From assembly GCA_947074135.1 (NCBI GenBank), contig CAMTOL010000102.1:1-7453 (forward strand): 7,453 bases of DNA, read 5' to 3'. The translations under genes were made by a program, and so were the position numbers. Shown here one piece after another: positions 1 through 5,980 of the stretch (its first letter is position 1; each line of letters begins with the position of its first letter). The stretch is from an uncultured Rikenellaceae bacterium. GTDB taxonomy: Bacteria; Bacteroidota; Bacteroidia; Bacteroidales; Rikenellaceae. Under the pieces are notes generated by a model. That model saw only the letters and a program-made list of their open reading frames with translations. It ran no database searches and was not told the DNA's origin.

Positions 1-64
1 CAACTATATTGTGCAGTCTCTCGCTGTATGTGCCCCAGCTAAGAATTGACACATAAATGTTCAT
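1..64 (-). CDS. Partial RRM-type RNA-binding protein (N-terminus only)
   Basis: Only the first 21 codons are inside the window; the gene continues past its left edge. The start MNIYVSILSW resembles the first beta strand (RNP2) of small bacterial RRM proteins, which commonly open with MNIYVxNLSW-like sequence; here the usual Asn is Ile, so the RNP2 match is imperfect. The RNP1 motif that would settle the call lies outside the window. The ATG at 64-62 is preceded by AAAGGA (75-70) with a 5-nt spacer, a good ribosome binding site, and lies 15 nt after the stop of the cold-shock gene on the same strand, so it is probably co-transcribed. An RRM protein would bind single-stranded RNA in the cytoplasm, fitting the two upstream genes. 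The reading frame is seen directly; the family is inferred from a short stretch and could be wrong. Confidence 0.55.
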   Translation of the reverse strand, partial: MNIYVSILSWGTYSERLHNIV

Positions 65-69
65 CTTTG

Positions 70-75
70 TCCTTT
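70..75 (-). promoter_or_regulatory. Ribosome binding site of the partial RRM-like gene
   Basis: AAAGGA on the minus strand, 5 nt before the ATG at 64-62. It stands out because the other starts in this window lack a clear Shine-Dalgarno. It is the main support, together with the 15-nt spacing from the preceding stop, for calling a gene at the left edge. Confidence 0.45.
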
Positions 76-79
76 TTTT

Positions 80-520
80 TTATTTCTTTATTATTGATAT
101 TTGTATAGCGTTCATTCCTCGTGTACCTCTTTCTAACTCGAATGTTACTTTATCCCCCTCTTTAATCCCTTGTGGAGCAGACGAGATATGAAAGAAGTAT
201 TTATCGCTACCTGCCAAATCCTTTACAAAGCCAAAACCTTTTGATGAGTTAAAATACTCAATGCGACCTTTTAATGGCTCATTTTCTGCATCTACTTGCT
301 TAGGAGTAGATATTGCAATATTAGCAACATCAACTTCAGTTTTGCTTTTTTCTGGTGGTGTTGAGTGGAGTTGCCCATTTTCATCTATATATGCTAACAT
401 ATCTTCAAATGAAGACTTACCACCATTCTGACGCTCCTCTTTCTTTTTCGATTTTTCTATTCGTTTCTGCTCCTTGAGTTTTTCACGATCACGTTTACCT
501 GTTGTTATTCGTTTTACCAT
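80..520 (-). CDS. Cold-shock-domain protein with lysine-rich N-terminal extension
   Basis: A 146-residue protein in two parts. Residues 1-35 are very rich in Lys, Arg and Glu and probably form a charged helix or disordered nucleic-acid-binding tail; residues 36-83 look like a linker. Residues 84-145 are a cold-shock domain: GRIEYFN is the first strand, KGFGFV (94-99) is the RNP1 motif and YFFHIS (108-113) is the RNP2 motif, with aromatic residues placed for stacking on single-stranded RNA or DNA. Classical Csp proteins are about 70 residues, so half of this protein is extension, a layout I associate with Bacteroidetes. By family it is expected to act as a cytoplasmic RNA chaperone. The ATG at 520-518 lies 8 nt downstream of the helicase stop, indicating an operon. 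The domain is certain; regulation by cold and the function of the basic tail are inference. Confidence 0.9.
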   Translation of the reverse strand: MVKRITTGKRDREKLKEQKRIEKSKKKEERQNGGKSSFEDMLAYIDENGQLHSTPPEKSKTEVDVANIAISTPKQVDAENEPLKGRIEYFNSSKGFGFVKDLAGSDKYFFHISSAPQGIKEGDKVTFELERGTRGMNAIQISIIKK

Positions 521-528
521 TCAACTGT

Positions 529-1644
529 TTATGCCGGCACTAAGACCGTATTTAATCTCTTGTTTGTTAGTTTTTGAATACTCTTTACAATCATATGTTC
601 ATCTTGCGAACAGAAAGTATAGGCAATTCCACTATTTCCTGCACGACCAGTACGACCTATACGATGCACGTAAGTTTCGGCAACATCAGGAAGGTCATAA
701 TTTATGACAACTCCTAAATCTTTAATGTCAATACCTCGTGCAGCAATGTCGGTAGCTACAATAATACGGCTCTTTCCGCTTTTTAAGTTTTGCAGTGCGT
801 TTTGGCGAGCATTCTGTGACTTATTGCCGTGAATAGCTTCACATCTAATCTTTCTGTTATTGAGTGTTCGGGCTATTTTATCTGCGCCGTGTTTTGTACG
901 AGAAAAAATAATAGTTGTTTTCTCTTTTTGTTCTCTCAATACGTTGATTAATAGTTCAATCTTCTGTGGTTTTTCGACAAAATAAATGTGCTGTTCAATA
1001 CTGTCTACAACAGATGAAGCTGGAGCAACCTCTACTCTCTGAGGTTTATACAGTATTGTTTTGATGATATTAGCAATTTCATTAGGCATTGTAGCTGAGA
1101 ACAACATCGTTTGCCTCTTTTTAGGTAGTAGTGGTAACAAACGTTTGATATCGTGTATAAACCCCATATCAAGCATGCGGTCAGCCTCGTCGAGCACAAA
1201 GTGAGTTAATGAGTCGAGCGAGATAATCTTTTGTGAAATAAAATCTAACAATCTACCAGGTGTGGCAATTAAAATATCAACACCTCGATTTAAAGATCTG
1301 ATTTGTGGATTTTGATTTACTCCACCAAAGATAACAGTGTGTTTTAATCTAGAGTGTTTACCGTAATCGGTAAAAGTGTCGTTAATTTGAATAGCAAGTT
1401 CACGAGTCGGGGTTAATATAAGTGCTTTTATGCCTTTTATATTTTTCTGCTTTCCCAAATGTTCGATAATTGGTATTGCAAAAGCTGCTGTTTTGCCAGT
1501 TCCTGTTTGAGCGATACCAAGTATATCCCTACCGTCTAAAGCAATTGGAATTGCTTTAGATTGAATTGGTGTTGGAGTGGTGTATTTCTTTTCTTTCAAA
1601 GCTCTCAAAATAGGCTCAGAAAGTTGTAATTCGTTAAATGTCAT
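529..1644 (-). CDS. rhlE: DEAD-box ATP-dependent RNA helicase, RhlE-like
   Basis: A 371-residue two-domain RNA helicase with the full DEAD-box motif set: upstream Phe3 and Q motif (PTPIQ, 24-28), Walker A AQTGTGKT (45-52), PTRELA (79-84), GG (107-108), TPGR (128-131), DEAD (152-155), SAT (183-185), IIFSRT (245-250), ATDIAARGID (296-305) and HRIGRTGR (326-333). It should use ATP to unwind short RNA duplexes in the cytoplasm, in ribosome assembly, RNA decay or cold adaptation. It ends about 36 residues after motif VI, so it is essentially the bare core without the long basic C-terminal tail of many RhlE, DeaD or DbpA proteins. The adjacent cold-shock protein and probable RRM protein may supply extra RNA binding. 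It is the first gene of its operon and appears to have a leader of nearly 300 nt. The DEAD-box call is certain; the RhlE subgroup is likely, from overall similarity. Confidence 0.93.
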   Translation of the reverse strand: MTFNELQLSEPILRALKEKKYTTPTPIQSKAIPIALDGRDILGIAQTGTGKTAAFAIPIIEHLGKQKNIKGIKALILTPTRELAIQINDTFTDYGKHSRLKHTVIFGGVNQNPQIRSLNRGVDILIATPGRLLDFISQKIISLDSLTHFVLDEADRMLDMGFIHDIKRLLPLLPKKRQTMLFSATMPNEIANIIKTILYKPQRVEVAPASSVVDSIEQHIYFVEKPQKIELLINVLREQKEKTTIIFSRTKHGADKIARTLNNRKIRCEAIHGNKSQNARQNALQNLKSGKSRIIVATDIAARGIDIKDLGVVINYDLPDVAETYVHRIGRTGRAGNSGIAYTFCSQDEHMIVKSIQKLTNKRLNTVLVPA

Positions 1645-1697
1645 AATATTCTTGATTTGTTTGCTTGCGAAGATTACAAAAGATCACCACATAGCAT

Positions 1698-1747
1698 ATC
1701 AGTATTTTCTCCTCTATGAATAATGAGGAGTTTAGTTTCGTACTGAT
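1698..1747 (-). promoter_or_regulatory. Two-part hairpin holding a GAGGAG motif
   Basis: ATCAGTA at 1698-1704 is the exact complement of TACTGAT at 1741-1747, and inside it CTCCTC (1709-1714) is the exact complement of GAGGAG (1725-1730), with an asymmetric 10/4-nt internal loop and a 10-nt apical loop. In the minus-strand RNA, GAGGAG is the 3' arm of the inner stem and resembles a Shine-Dalgarno that would be masked when the hairpin forms. It is 64 nt from the helicase ATG, so it cannot serve that start directly; an 8-codon reading frame begins 11 nt after it at 1697. Confidence 0.45.
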
Positions 1748-1812
1748 CGATAAAAATGATTTCAATATTAATCTGTTTGCGTCACGTCCGTAGGTATTCT
1801 TACACAAACCGC

Positions 1813-1892
1813 GACTGTTTACTATTCAACACGTAAGCCAATAATGAGGTCTTGTTTTAAGTTGAAAGCCGATTAGAATTCGGATAACAGTC
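1813..1892 (-). ncRNA. Predicted three-way-junction RNA element in the helicase leader
   Basis: An 80-nt segment closed by a 7-bp helix, GACTGTT (1813-1819) with AACAGTC (1886-1892). It contains two further helices: TTCAAC (1825-1830) with GTTGAA (1861-1866), extended by AAGCC (1835-1839) with GGTCTT (1848-1853), and CCGA (1869-1872) with TCGG (1880-1883). The junction linkers are only 2, 2 and 5 nt, so the helices account for the segment compactly, which is unlikely to be pure chance. It starts about 40 nt downstream of the predicted transcript start. It could be a cis-regulatory element (protein-binding, thermosensing or attenuating). I cannot match it to a known riboswitch class. Confidence 0.4.
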
Positions 1893-1939
1893 TTGCAGAA
1901 AAAAAAGAATTCAGTTATAAACTTGATGTTTATCAGCGA

Positions 1940-1971
1940 CAAAGGTAAAGTTAATATTTTGATATTCCTAA
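1940..1971 (-). promoter_or_regulatory. Predicted Bacteroidetes-type promoter of the helicase operon
   Basis: On the minus strand TACCTTTG (1947-1940) matches the Bacteroidetes -7 consensus TAnnTTTG exactly. A three-of-four match to the -33 box TTTG, namely TTAG (1971-1968), lies upstream with a 20-nt spacer, the usual distance. No other full -7 match lies between it and the helicase start codon. The -7 box is strong and the -33 box weak. Confidence 0.55.
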
Positions 1972-2414
1972 TTTTACCAATATTAGTATTTAAATTAACC
2001 TGAAAGCTAATAGAATAGAATTATGTTACGATAACTGTTAAGTCTTAGCTTACAAATCGAGTTTTTTGATAAAACGTTAAAAGAGATAAAAACATTGACA
2101 GTCAATATTATATCTCTCTTTTTTTTATGGTGCTAGAAGTAAAAGAACTTTGAAAGAATATATAAATCAAAGAGAAATTCTATATGTTAATGTCTTTTGG
2201 GAAGTCTTGTATCGTGAAGCAAATATATATATTATACTCAAAGAAGTTGTTTAATGATACATCAAAACTATGTCGTAATTCACAAATTTCTCGCATACTT
2301 GCCCAAGACAACAAACCTGCCGCCGATAGACAACTATTAGCTTTTTAGACACTCTATGACCCATACATAATACGTGGCTAACTTAAATTTTCTATGACTA
2401 AAAAAACAGATATT
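1972..2414. other. Intergenic stretch without a convincing gene
   Basis: Apart from the terminator-like hairpin (2082-2126) I see no supported gene here. The minus strand has two further matches to the -7 consensus TAnnTTTG (2227-2220 and 2270-2263), but neither has a TTTG at normal -33 spacing; both may be chance in A+T-rich DNA. A 38-codon minus-strand reading frame (2296-2180) resembles nothing I know. The stretch around 2290-2340 is somewhat richer in G+C than its surroundings, without recognisable content. Confidence 0.4.
2082..2126 (+). terminator. Terminator-like hairpin with T-run, parent transcript unclear
   Basis: AGAGATA (2082-2088) pairs exactly with TATCTCT (2111-2117). Inside, ATTG (2094-2097) pairs with CAAT (2103-2106) around a 5-nt loop, and eight T residues (2119-2126) follow almost directly. 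This is the form of an intrinsic terminator on the plus strand, though its stem is A+T-rich and weak. No plus-strand gene or clear -7 box precedes it. On the minus strand the same hairpin is followed by TTTTAACGTTTT, so it might also act in that direction. It may end a small RNA or shield the sugar operon from antisense transcription. Confidence 0.4.
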
Positions 2415-2448
2415 TTTACTTTTATGATAAAAATATGTTGTATCTTTG
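2415..2448 (+). promoter_or_regulatory. Predicted promoter of the rml/polysaccharide operon
   Basis: TATCTTTG (2441-2448) is an exact match to the Bacteroidetes -7 box TAnnTTTG. The -33 box is poor; TTTA (2415-2418) is the nearest candidate, at a slightly long spacing of 22 nt. Transcription would begin near 2453-2455, leaving a leader of about 45 nt before the rmlA ATG at 2500. A short inverted repeat, ATTTTTA (2412-2418) with TAAAAAT (2428-2434), overlaps the spacer and could be an operator, but its A/T composition makes it weak evidence. There is no long leader of the type seen in UpxY-controlled Bacteroides capsule operons. Confidence 0.65.
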
Positions 2449-2499
2449 CGCACGATGTATTATATTTACAGATAGAGTAATTTAGTTTCTTTAAAAAAT

Positions 2500-3384
2500 A
2501 TGAAAGGTATTGTACTTGCAGGTGGCAGTGGTACTCGTTTGTATCCAATCACCAAAGGCGTAAGCAAACAACTGCTTCCGATTTATGATAAACCAATGAT
2601 TTACTACCCTATATCAGTATTGATGTTGGCTGGTATTCGTGAAATTTTAATCATCTCAACACCATACGATTTACCTGGATTTAAACGTTTGTTGGGTGAT
2701 GGTTCGGATTACGGAGTTAAATTTGAATATGCTGAACAACCATCGCCAGATGGACTTGCTCAAGCATTCACAATTGGCAAAGACTTTATTGGAGATGATT
2801 CTGTCTGCTTGGTGTTGGGCGATAACATCTTTTATGGTCACGGTTTCCCTAAAATGCTTAAAGAGGCTGTGTTGAATGCGGAAAGTGGATATGCAACTGT
2901 ATTTGGCTATCACGTATCAGATCCTGAACGCTATGGTGTTGTGGAGTTTGATAACGATTGGAATGCAATCTCTATTGAAGAAAAACCAACTCACCCGAAA
3001 TCAAATTATGCAGTTGTGGGGTTGTATTTTTATCCAAATAAGGTAGTTGATGTAGCGCACTCTATAAAACCATCAGCTCGTGGCGAATATGAAATTACAA
3101 CAGTTAACGAATGGTTCCTCAATGACAATGAGTTAAAAGTTCAGTTATTGGGTCGTGGTTTTGCTTGGTTGGATACAGGAACACACGATTCACTCAGTGA
3201 AGCATCTACTTTCGTGGAAGTACTCGAGAAGAGAGCAGGTTTGAAAATCTCGTGCCTCGAAGGTATAGCCTTTGAAAATGGTTGGATTGATGCCAATAAA
3301 ATGCGTGAATTAGCGCAACCTATGATTAAAAATCAATATGGTCAATATCTGTTGTCGAGAATTGATATGAAAATCAAAAAATAA
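2500..3384 (+). CDS. rmlA: Glucose-1-phosphate thymidylyltransferase
   Basis: A 294-residue enzyme, a normal length for RmlA/RfbA, catalysing glucose-1-phosphate + dTTP to dTDP-glucose + pyrophosphate, the first step of dTDP-L-rhamnose synthesis in the cytoplasm. The nucleotide-binding signature GGSGTRL (8-14) is followed by SKQLLP (22-27) and DKPMIYYP (30-37). LGDN (106-109) holds the Mg-binding Asp, EKP lies at 161-163, ARGEYEIT at 193-200 and the C-terminal signature around [14 protein letters not shown] at 219-232. The start is fixed by the family N-terminus [14 protein letters not shown]. The preceding bases are AT-rich without a Shine-Dalgarno, as is usual in Bacteroidetes. Its stop overlaps the rmlC start by one base (TAATG at 3382-3386), implying translational coupling. 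It is the first gene of the operon, and feedback inhibition by dTDP-rhamnose is known for the family. Identification is firm. Confidence 0.97.
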   Translation: MKGIVLAGGSGTRLYPITKGVSKQLLPIYDKPMIYYPISVLMLAGIREILIISTPYDLPGFKRLLGDGSDYGVKFEYAEQPSPDGLAQAFTIGKDFIGDDSVCLVLGDNIFYGHGFPKMLKEAVLNAESGYATVFGYHVSDPERYGVVEFDNDWNAISIEEKPTHPKSNYAVVGLYFYPNKVVDVAHSIKPSARGEYEITTVNEWFLNDNELKVQLLGRGFAWLDTGTHDSLSEASTFVEVLEKRAGLKISCLEGIAFENGWIDANKMRELAQPMIKNQYGQYLLSRIDMKIKK

Positions 3385-3962
3385 TGGGAAAATTTAATGT
3401 TATTGAGACTCCGATTGAGGGGCTGATTATTATTGAACCAACAGTCTTTGGAGACAAACGTGGCTTCTTTTTGGAGAGCTACTCTAAGCGTGATTTCGAG
3501 GAGATTGGAATTGATGTGGAGTTTGTGCAAGATAATCACTCAAAGTCAGCTCGTGGAGTTCTGCGAGGGCTGCATTTTCAACGTGAACATACGCAAGGCA
3601 AGTTAGTGCGGGTAACTGCAGGTTCAGTGCTTGATGTGGCGGTAGATATGCGCCCCGAAAGTAGAACTTACGGGGCATCGCATTCTGTTTTATTGTCTGC
3701 CGACAATAAACGTATGTTTTATGTTCCACCACGTTTTGCACACGGCTTTTTGACACTCGAAAACGATACAGAATTTATGTATAAATGTACTGACTACTAC
3801 CACCCCGAAAGCGACGGTGGTATTATGTGGAACGACCAAGTGTTGGCTATTGACTGGCAATTCGAAAGATTTGGTATTGACGAGAAATACCTAAACATTT
3901 CGGAAAAAGATAAAAAACACCCAGGTTTTAATCAGATAATTCCAACAACTCTGTGGAAGTAA
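3384..3962 (+). CDS. rmlC: dTDP-4-dehydrorhamnose 3,5-epimerase
   Basis: A 192-residue cupin-fold epimerase, near the usual 180-200 residues. It converts dTDP-4-keto-6-deoxyglucose to dTDP-4-keto-rhamnose by inverting C3 and C5, the third pathway step. Family marks are FGDKRGFFLESY (22-33), QDNHSKSARGVLRGLH (49-64) with the catalytic His64, QGKLVRVTAGSVLDVAVDMR (71-90), and the cupin strand PPRFAHGFLTL (115-125) with His120. YKCTDYY (133-139) carries the conserved Tyr region, and ISEKD (172-176) probably contains the Asp of the catalytic His-Asp pair. The ATG shares its A with the rmlA stop codon. It is followed by 80 nt of A-rich sequence before rmlB, the largest gap inside this operon, in which I see no terminator or promoter. 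The residue roles are assigned from family knowledge. Confidence 0.96.
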   Translation: MGKFNVIETPIEGLIIIEPTVFGDKRGFFLESYSKRDFEEIGIDVEFVQDNHSKSARGVLRGLHFQREHTQGKLVRVTAGSVLDVAVDMRPESRTYGASHSVLLSADNKRMFYVPPRFAHGFLTLENDTEFMYKCTDYYHPESDGGIMWNDQVLAIDWQFERFGIDEKYLNISEKDKKHPGFNQIIPTTLWK

Positions 3963-4042
3963 TTTTTAAGCAAATATACAAAACAGAGAAACAAGAAAAA
4001 GATACAGTTAATTTATAACAACAATACGCTAATTATAGAACG

Positions 4043-5098
4043 ATGAAAAATATATTGATTACAGGAGGTGCAGGCTTTATTGGCTCTCACGTAGTGCGAC
4101 TTTTCTGCACAAAATACCCAGATTATAAAATCTATAACCTTGACAAACTAACCTATGCAGGCAACCTCGAAAACCTCAAAGATGTCGAGGAATTAGCTAA
4201 TTATAAATTTATAAAAGGCGACATTTGCGACTTGGAGTTGATGCGCCAAATTTTCGCAGATTACAAAATAGACGGTGTGATTCACCTTGCTGCCGAAAGC
4301 CACGTTGACCGTTCAATCAAAGACCCATTTGCGTTTGCTATGGCTAATGTAATGGGTACGCTGTCGTTGTTGCAAGCTGCAAAAGAGGCTTGGGCTGGAA
4401 CAATGGAGGGAAAACGTTTCCATCACGTATCAACTGACGAAGTTTATGGCTCGCTACACAACGAAGAAGAATTCTTTTTGGAAACCACGCCGTATGATCC
4501 TCAATCACCATATTCGGCATCTAAAGCATCGTCAGATCACTTTGTTCGTGCATTTGGTAACACTTATGGACTGCCTTTTGTACTGACAAACTGCTCGAAC
4601 AACTATGGACCTAACCAATTTCCAGAAAAATTGATCCCATTGTTTATCAACAATATTCGCAATGGTAAACCACTTCCAGTTTATGGCAAAGGCGAAAATG
4701 TGAGAGATTGGCTATATGTGGTTGACCACGCAAGAGCAATTGATACAATATTCCACGATGCAAAAAATGGCGAAACTTACAATGTTGGTGGTTTCAATGA
4801 GTGGAAAAATATTGACCTAATCAAGGTGATGATTAAAACGGCTGACCGTATTTTGGGTAACCCTGAAGGATATTCAGATAAGCTAATTACTTATGTGCAA
4901 GACCGTGCAGGGCACGATTTGCGTTATGCTATCGATGCAACGAAACTCAACAAAGAATTGGGCTGGGAGCCATCTTTGCAATTTGAAGAGGGTATCGAGA
5001 AAACTATTCGTTGGTATTTGGATAACGAAGAGTGGATGAACAATATAACAAGTGGAGAGTACGAAAAATACTACTTAGAAATGTACAATAATAAATAG
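4043..5098 (+). CDS. rmlB: dTDP-glucose 4,6-dehydratase
   Basis: A 351-residue NAD-dependent extended short-chain dehydrogenase/reductase, the normal RmlB/RfbB length. It turns dTDP-glucose into dTDP-4-keto-6-deoxyglucose, the second step of the pathway. The Rossmann motif TGGAGFIGSH is at 7-16 and NLDKLTYAGN at 32-41. HLAAESHVDRSI (81-92) is characteristic of RmlB. The active site shows Thr131-Asp132-Glu133 in STDEVYG, and the YxxxK pair Tyr157/Lys161 in SPYSASKASSDH. TNCSNNYGPNQFPEKLIPL (182-200) and ENVRDWLYVVDHARAI (218-233) are further family signatures, and DRAGHDLRYAID (287-298) is near the end. It ends with TAG and rmlD starts 3 nt later. No residue expected for catalysis is missing, so the enzyme should be active. 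Confidence 0.97.
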   Translation: MKNILITGGAGFIGSHVVRLFCTKYPDYKIYNLDKLTYAGNLENLKDVEELANYKFIKGDICDLELMRQIFADYKIDGVIHLAAESHVDRSIKDPFAFAMANVMGTLSLLQAAKEAWAGTMEGKRFHHVSTDEVYGSLHNEEEFFLETTPYDPQSPYSASKASSDHFVRAFGNTYGLPFVLTNCSNNYGPNQFPEKLIPLFINNIRNGKPLPVYGKGENVRDWLYVVDHARAIDTIFHDAKNGETYNVGGFNEWKNIDLIKVMIKTADRILGNPEGYSDKLITYVQDRAGHDLRYAIDATKLNKELGWEPSLQFEEGIEKTIRWYLDNEEWMNNITSGEYEKYYLEMYNNK

Positions 5099-5101
5099 TT
5101 T

Positions 5102-5959
5102 ATGGCTGTAAACAAACTGACGCTGCTCGTAACTGGAGCAAATGGACAACTAGGGAATTGTTTGAGAGAACTTGAACCAATTGTGCCTCATAAATTCATC
5201 TTTACGGATGTTGCAGAACTTGATATTACAAATGCTGAAGCTGTTCGCCATATTATGGAGAGCGCCCAACCAGCCTATGTGATAAATTGTGCTGCATATA
5301 CAGCTGTAGATAAAGCCGAAAGTGATAAGGATTTGGCAAAATTATTAAATGCAACTGCAGTGCAAATTCTGGCTGACGAGGCGCAAAAAGTTGGTGCAGG
5401 AATTGTACACGTTTCTACAGACTATGTTTTAAAAGGTGATAACCCTGAGCCACAAAACGAAGATGCTCCAACAGAGCCTCAGTCTGTTTATGGAATTACA
5501 AAATTGCAGGGAGAGAAGTTTGCCGCTGCAAACTATAAACATATAATTATCCGCACAAGCTGGCTATACTCGATTTATGGTAATAACTTTGTAAAAACAA
5601 TGCGCCGCCTTGGTGCCGAAAAGTCTGAAATTGGAGTTGTTGCGGATCAATGGGGTTCCCCGACATCGGCACACGATTTAGCAAAAGCAATACTTGTGGC
5701 TGTTGAGAAACCAGTTTATGGAGTCTATAACTTCGCAAACGAAGGAGTTACTAATTGGGCTATTTTTGCAGAAGAAATAATGAGAATGAGTGGTTTAGAT
5801 TGTAGTATTAAACATATTACAACAGAGGAGTATCCAACTCCTGCTAAACGTCCTCAATACTCTATAATGAATAAAGCCAAATTTGCGAATTGCTATGGAG
5901 TTATTATTGCAGAATGGGAGCATTCATTAGAAAACGTTATTAAACAATTAGACAAATAA
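5102..5959 (+). CDS. rmlD: dTDP-4-dehydrorhamnose reductase
   Basis: A 285-residue reductase, typical in length for RmlD/RfbD. It performs the last step, NAD(P)H-dependent reduction of dTDP-4-keto-rhamnose to dTDP-L-rhamnose. The nucleotide-binding motif TGANGQLG is at 11-18. INCAAYTAVDKAE (61-73) is a strong RmlD signature. STDYV (105-109) and YGITK (130-134) give the Ser/Thr-Tyr-Lys catalytic set. RTSWLY (151-156), NNFVKTM (161-167) and ADQWGSPTSAHDLA (181-194) follow, and PAKRPQYSIMN (247-257) matches the family's C-terminal RPxxSxL region. The ATG lies 3 nt after the rmlB stop, implying translational coupling. This completes a full rmlA-C-B-D set, so the cell can presumably make its own dTDP-rhamnose for the polysaccharide encoded downstream. 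Confidence 0.96.
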   Translation: MAVNKLTLLVTGANGQLGNCLRELEPIVPHKFIFTDVAELDITNAEAVRHIMESAQPAYVINCAAYTAVDKAESDKDLAKLLNATAVQILADEAQKVGAGIVHVSTDYVLKGDNPEPQNEDAPTEPQSVYGITKLQGEKFAAANYKHIIIRTSWLYSIYGNNFVKTMRRLGAEKSEIGVVADQWGSPTSAHDLAKAILVAVEKPVYGVYNFANEGVTNWAIFAEEIMRMSGLDCSIKHITTEEYPTPAKRPQYSIMNKAKFANCYGVIIAEWEHSLENVIKQLDK

Positions 5960-5980
5960 TTTACAATTTTGCTTTAAATA

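Larger units (their letters stand above)
1645..1934 (-). promoter_or_regulatory. Long structured 5' leader of the helicase operon
   Basis: The nearest good -7 box for the helicase lies at 1947-1940, implying a transcript start near 1934 and an untranslated leader of about 290 nt. On the minus strand the leader can form a three-way junction: P1 pairs 1886-1892 with 1813-1819 (7 bp); P2 pairs 1861-1866 with 1825-1830 (6 bp) and continues after an internal loop as 1848-1853 with 1835-1839 (5 bp, one bulge); P3 pairs 1880-1883 with 1869-1872 (4 bp). Nearer the gene, 1741-1747 pairs with 1698-1704 (7 bp) around an inner 6-bp stem (1725-1730 with 1709-1714). I do not recognise a named RNA family. 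Long structured leaders are known for cold-shock and helicase genes in other bacteria, so thermosensing or autoregulation is plausible but inferred. The pairings are exact; the fold is predicted by eye. Confidence 0.5.

Noticed and set aside
474..707. A 77-codon plus-strand frame
   Set aside because: It overlaps the ends of the cold-shock and helicase genes in antisense, and its sequence resembles no protein; it is a shadow of well-supported minus-strand genes.
2180..2296. A 38-codon reading frame on the minus strand, starting MREICELRHSF, in the intergenic region
   Set aside because: It has no ribosome binding site, matches no family I know, and contains the two weak -7 matches within it. 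Frames this short are expected by chance in this DNA.
1645..2499. An invertible capsule promoter or a UpxY-type antiterminated leader before the polysaccharide genes
   Set aside because: No long inverted repeats flank the promoter, no NusG-like gene precedes rmlA, and the predicted leader of rmlA is only about 45 nt.
2671..3756. Minus-strand frames opposite rmlA and rmlC (2671-2913, 3342-3539, 3484-3756)
   Set aside because: All lie antisense to firmly identified enzymes and read as low-quality sequence without domains.
3963..4042. A promoter or terminator in the 80-nt gap between rmlC and rmlB
   Set aside because: The gap is A-rich with no TAnnTTTG box, no stable hairpin and no T-run, so it looks like an ordinary intra-operon spacer.
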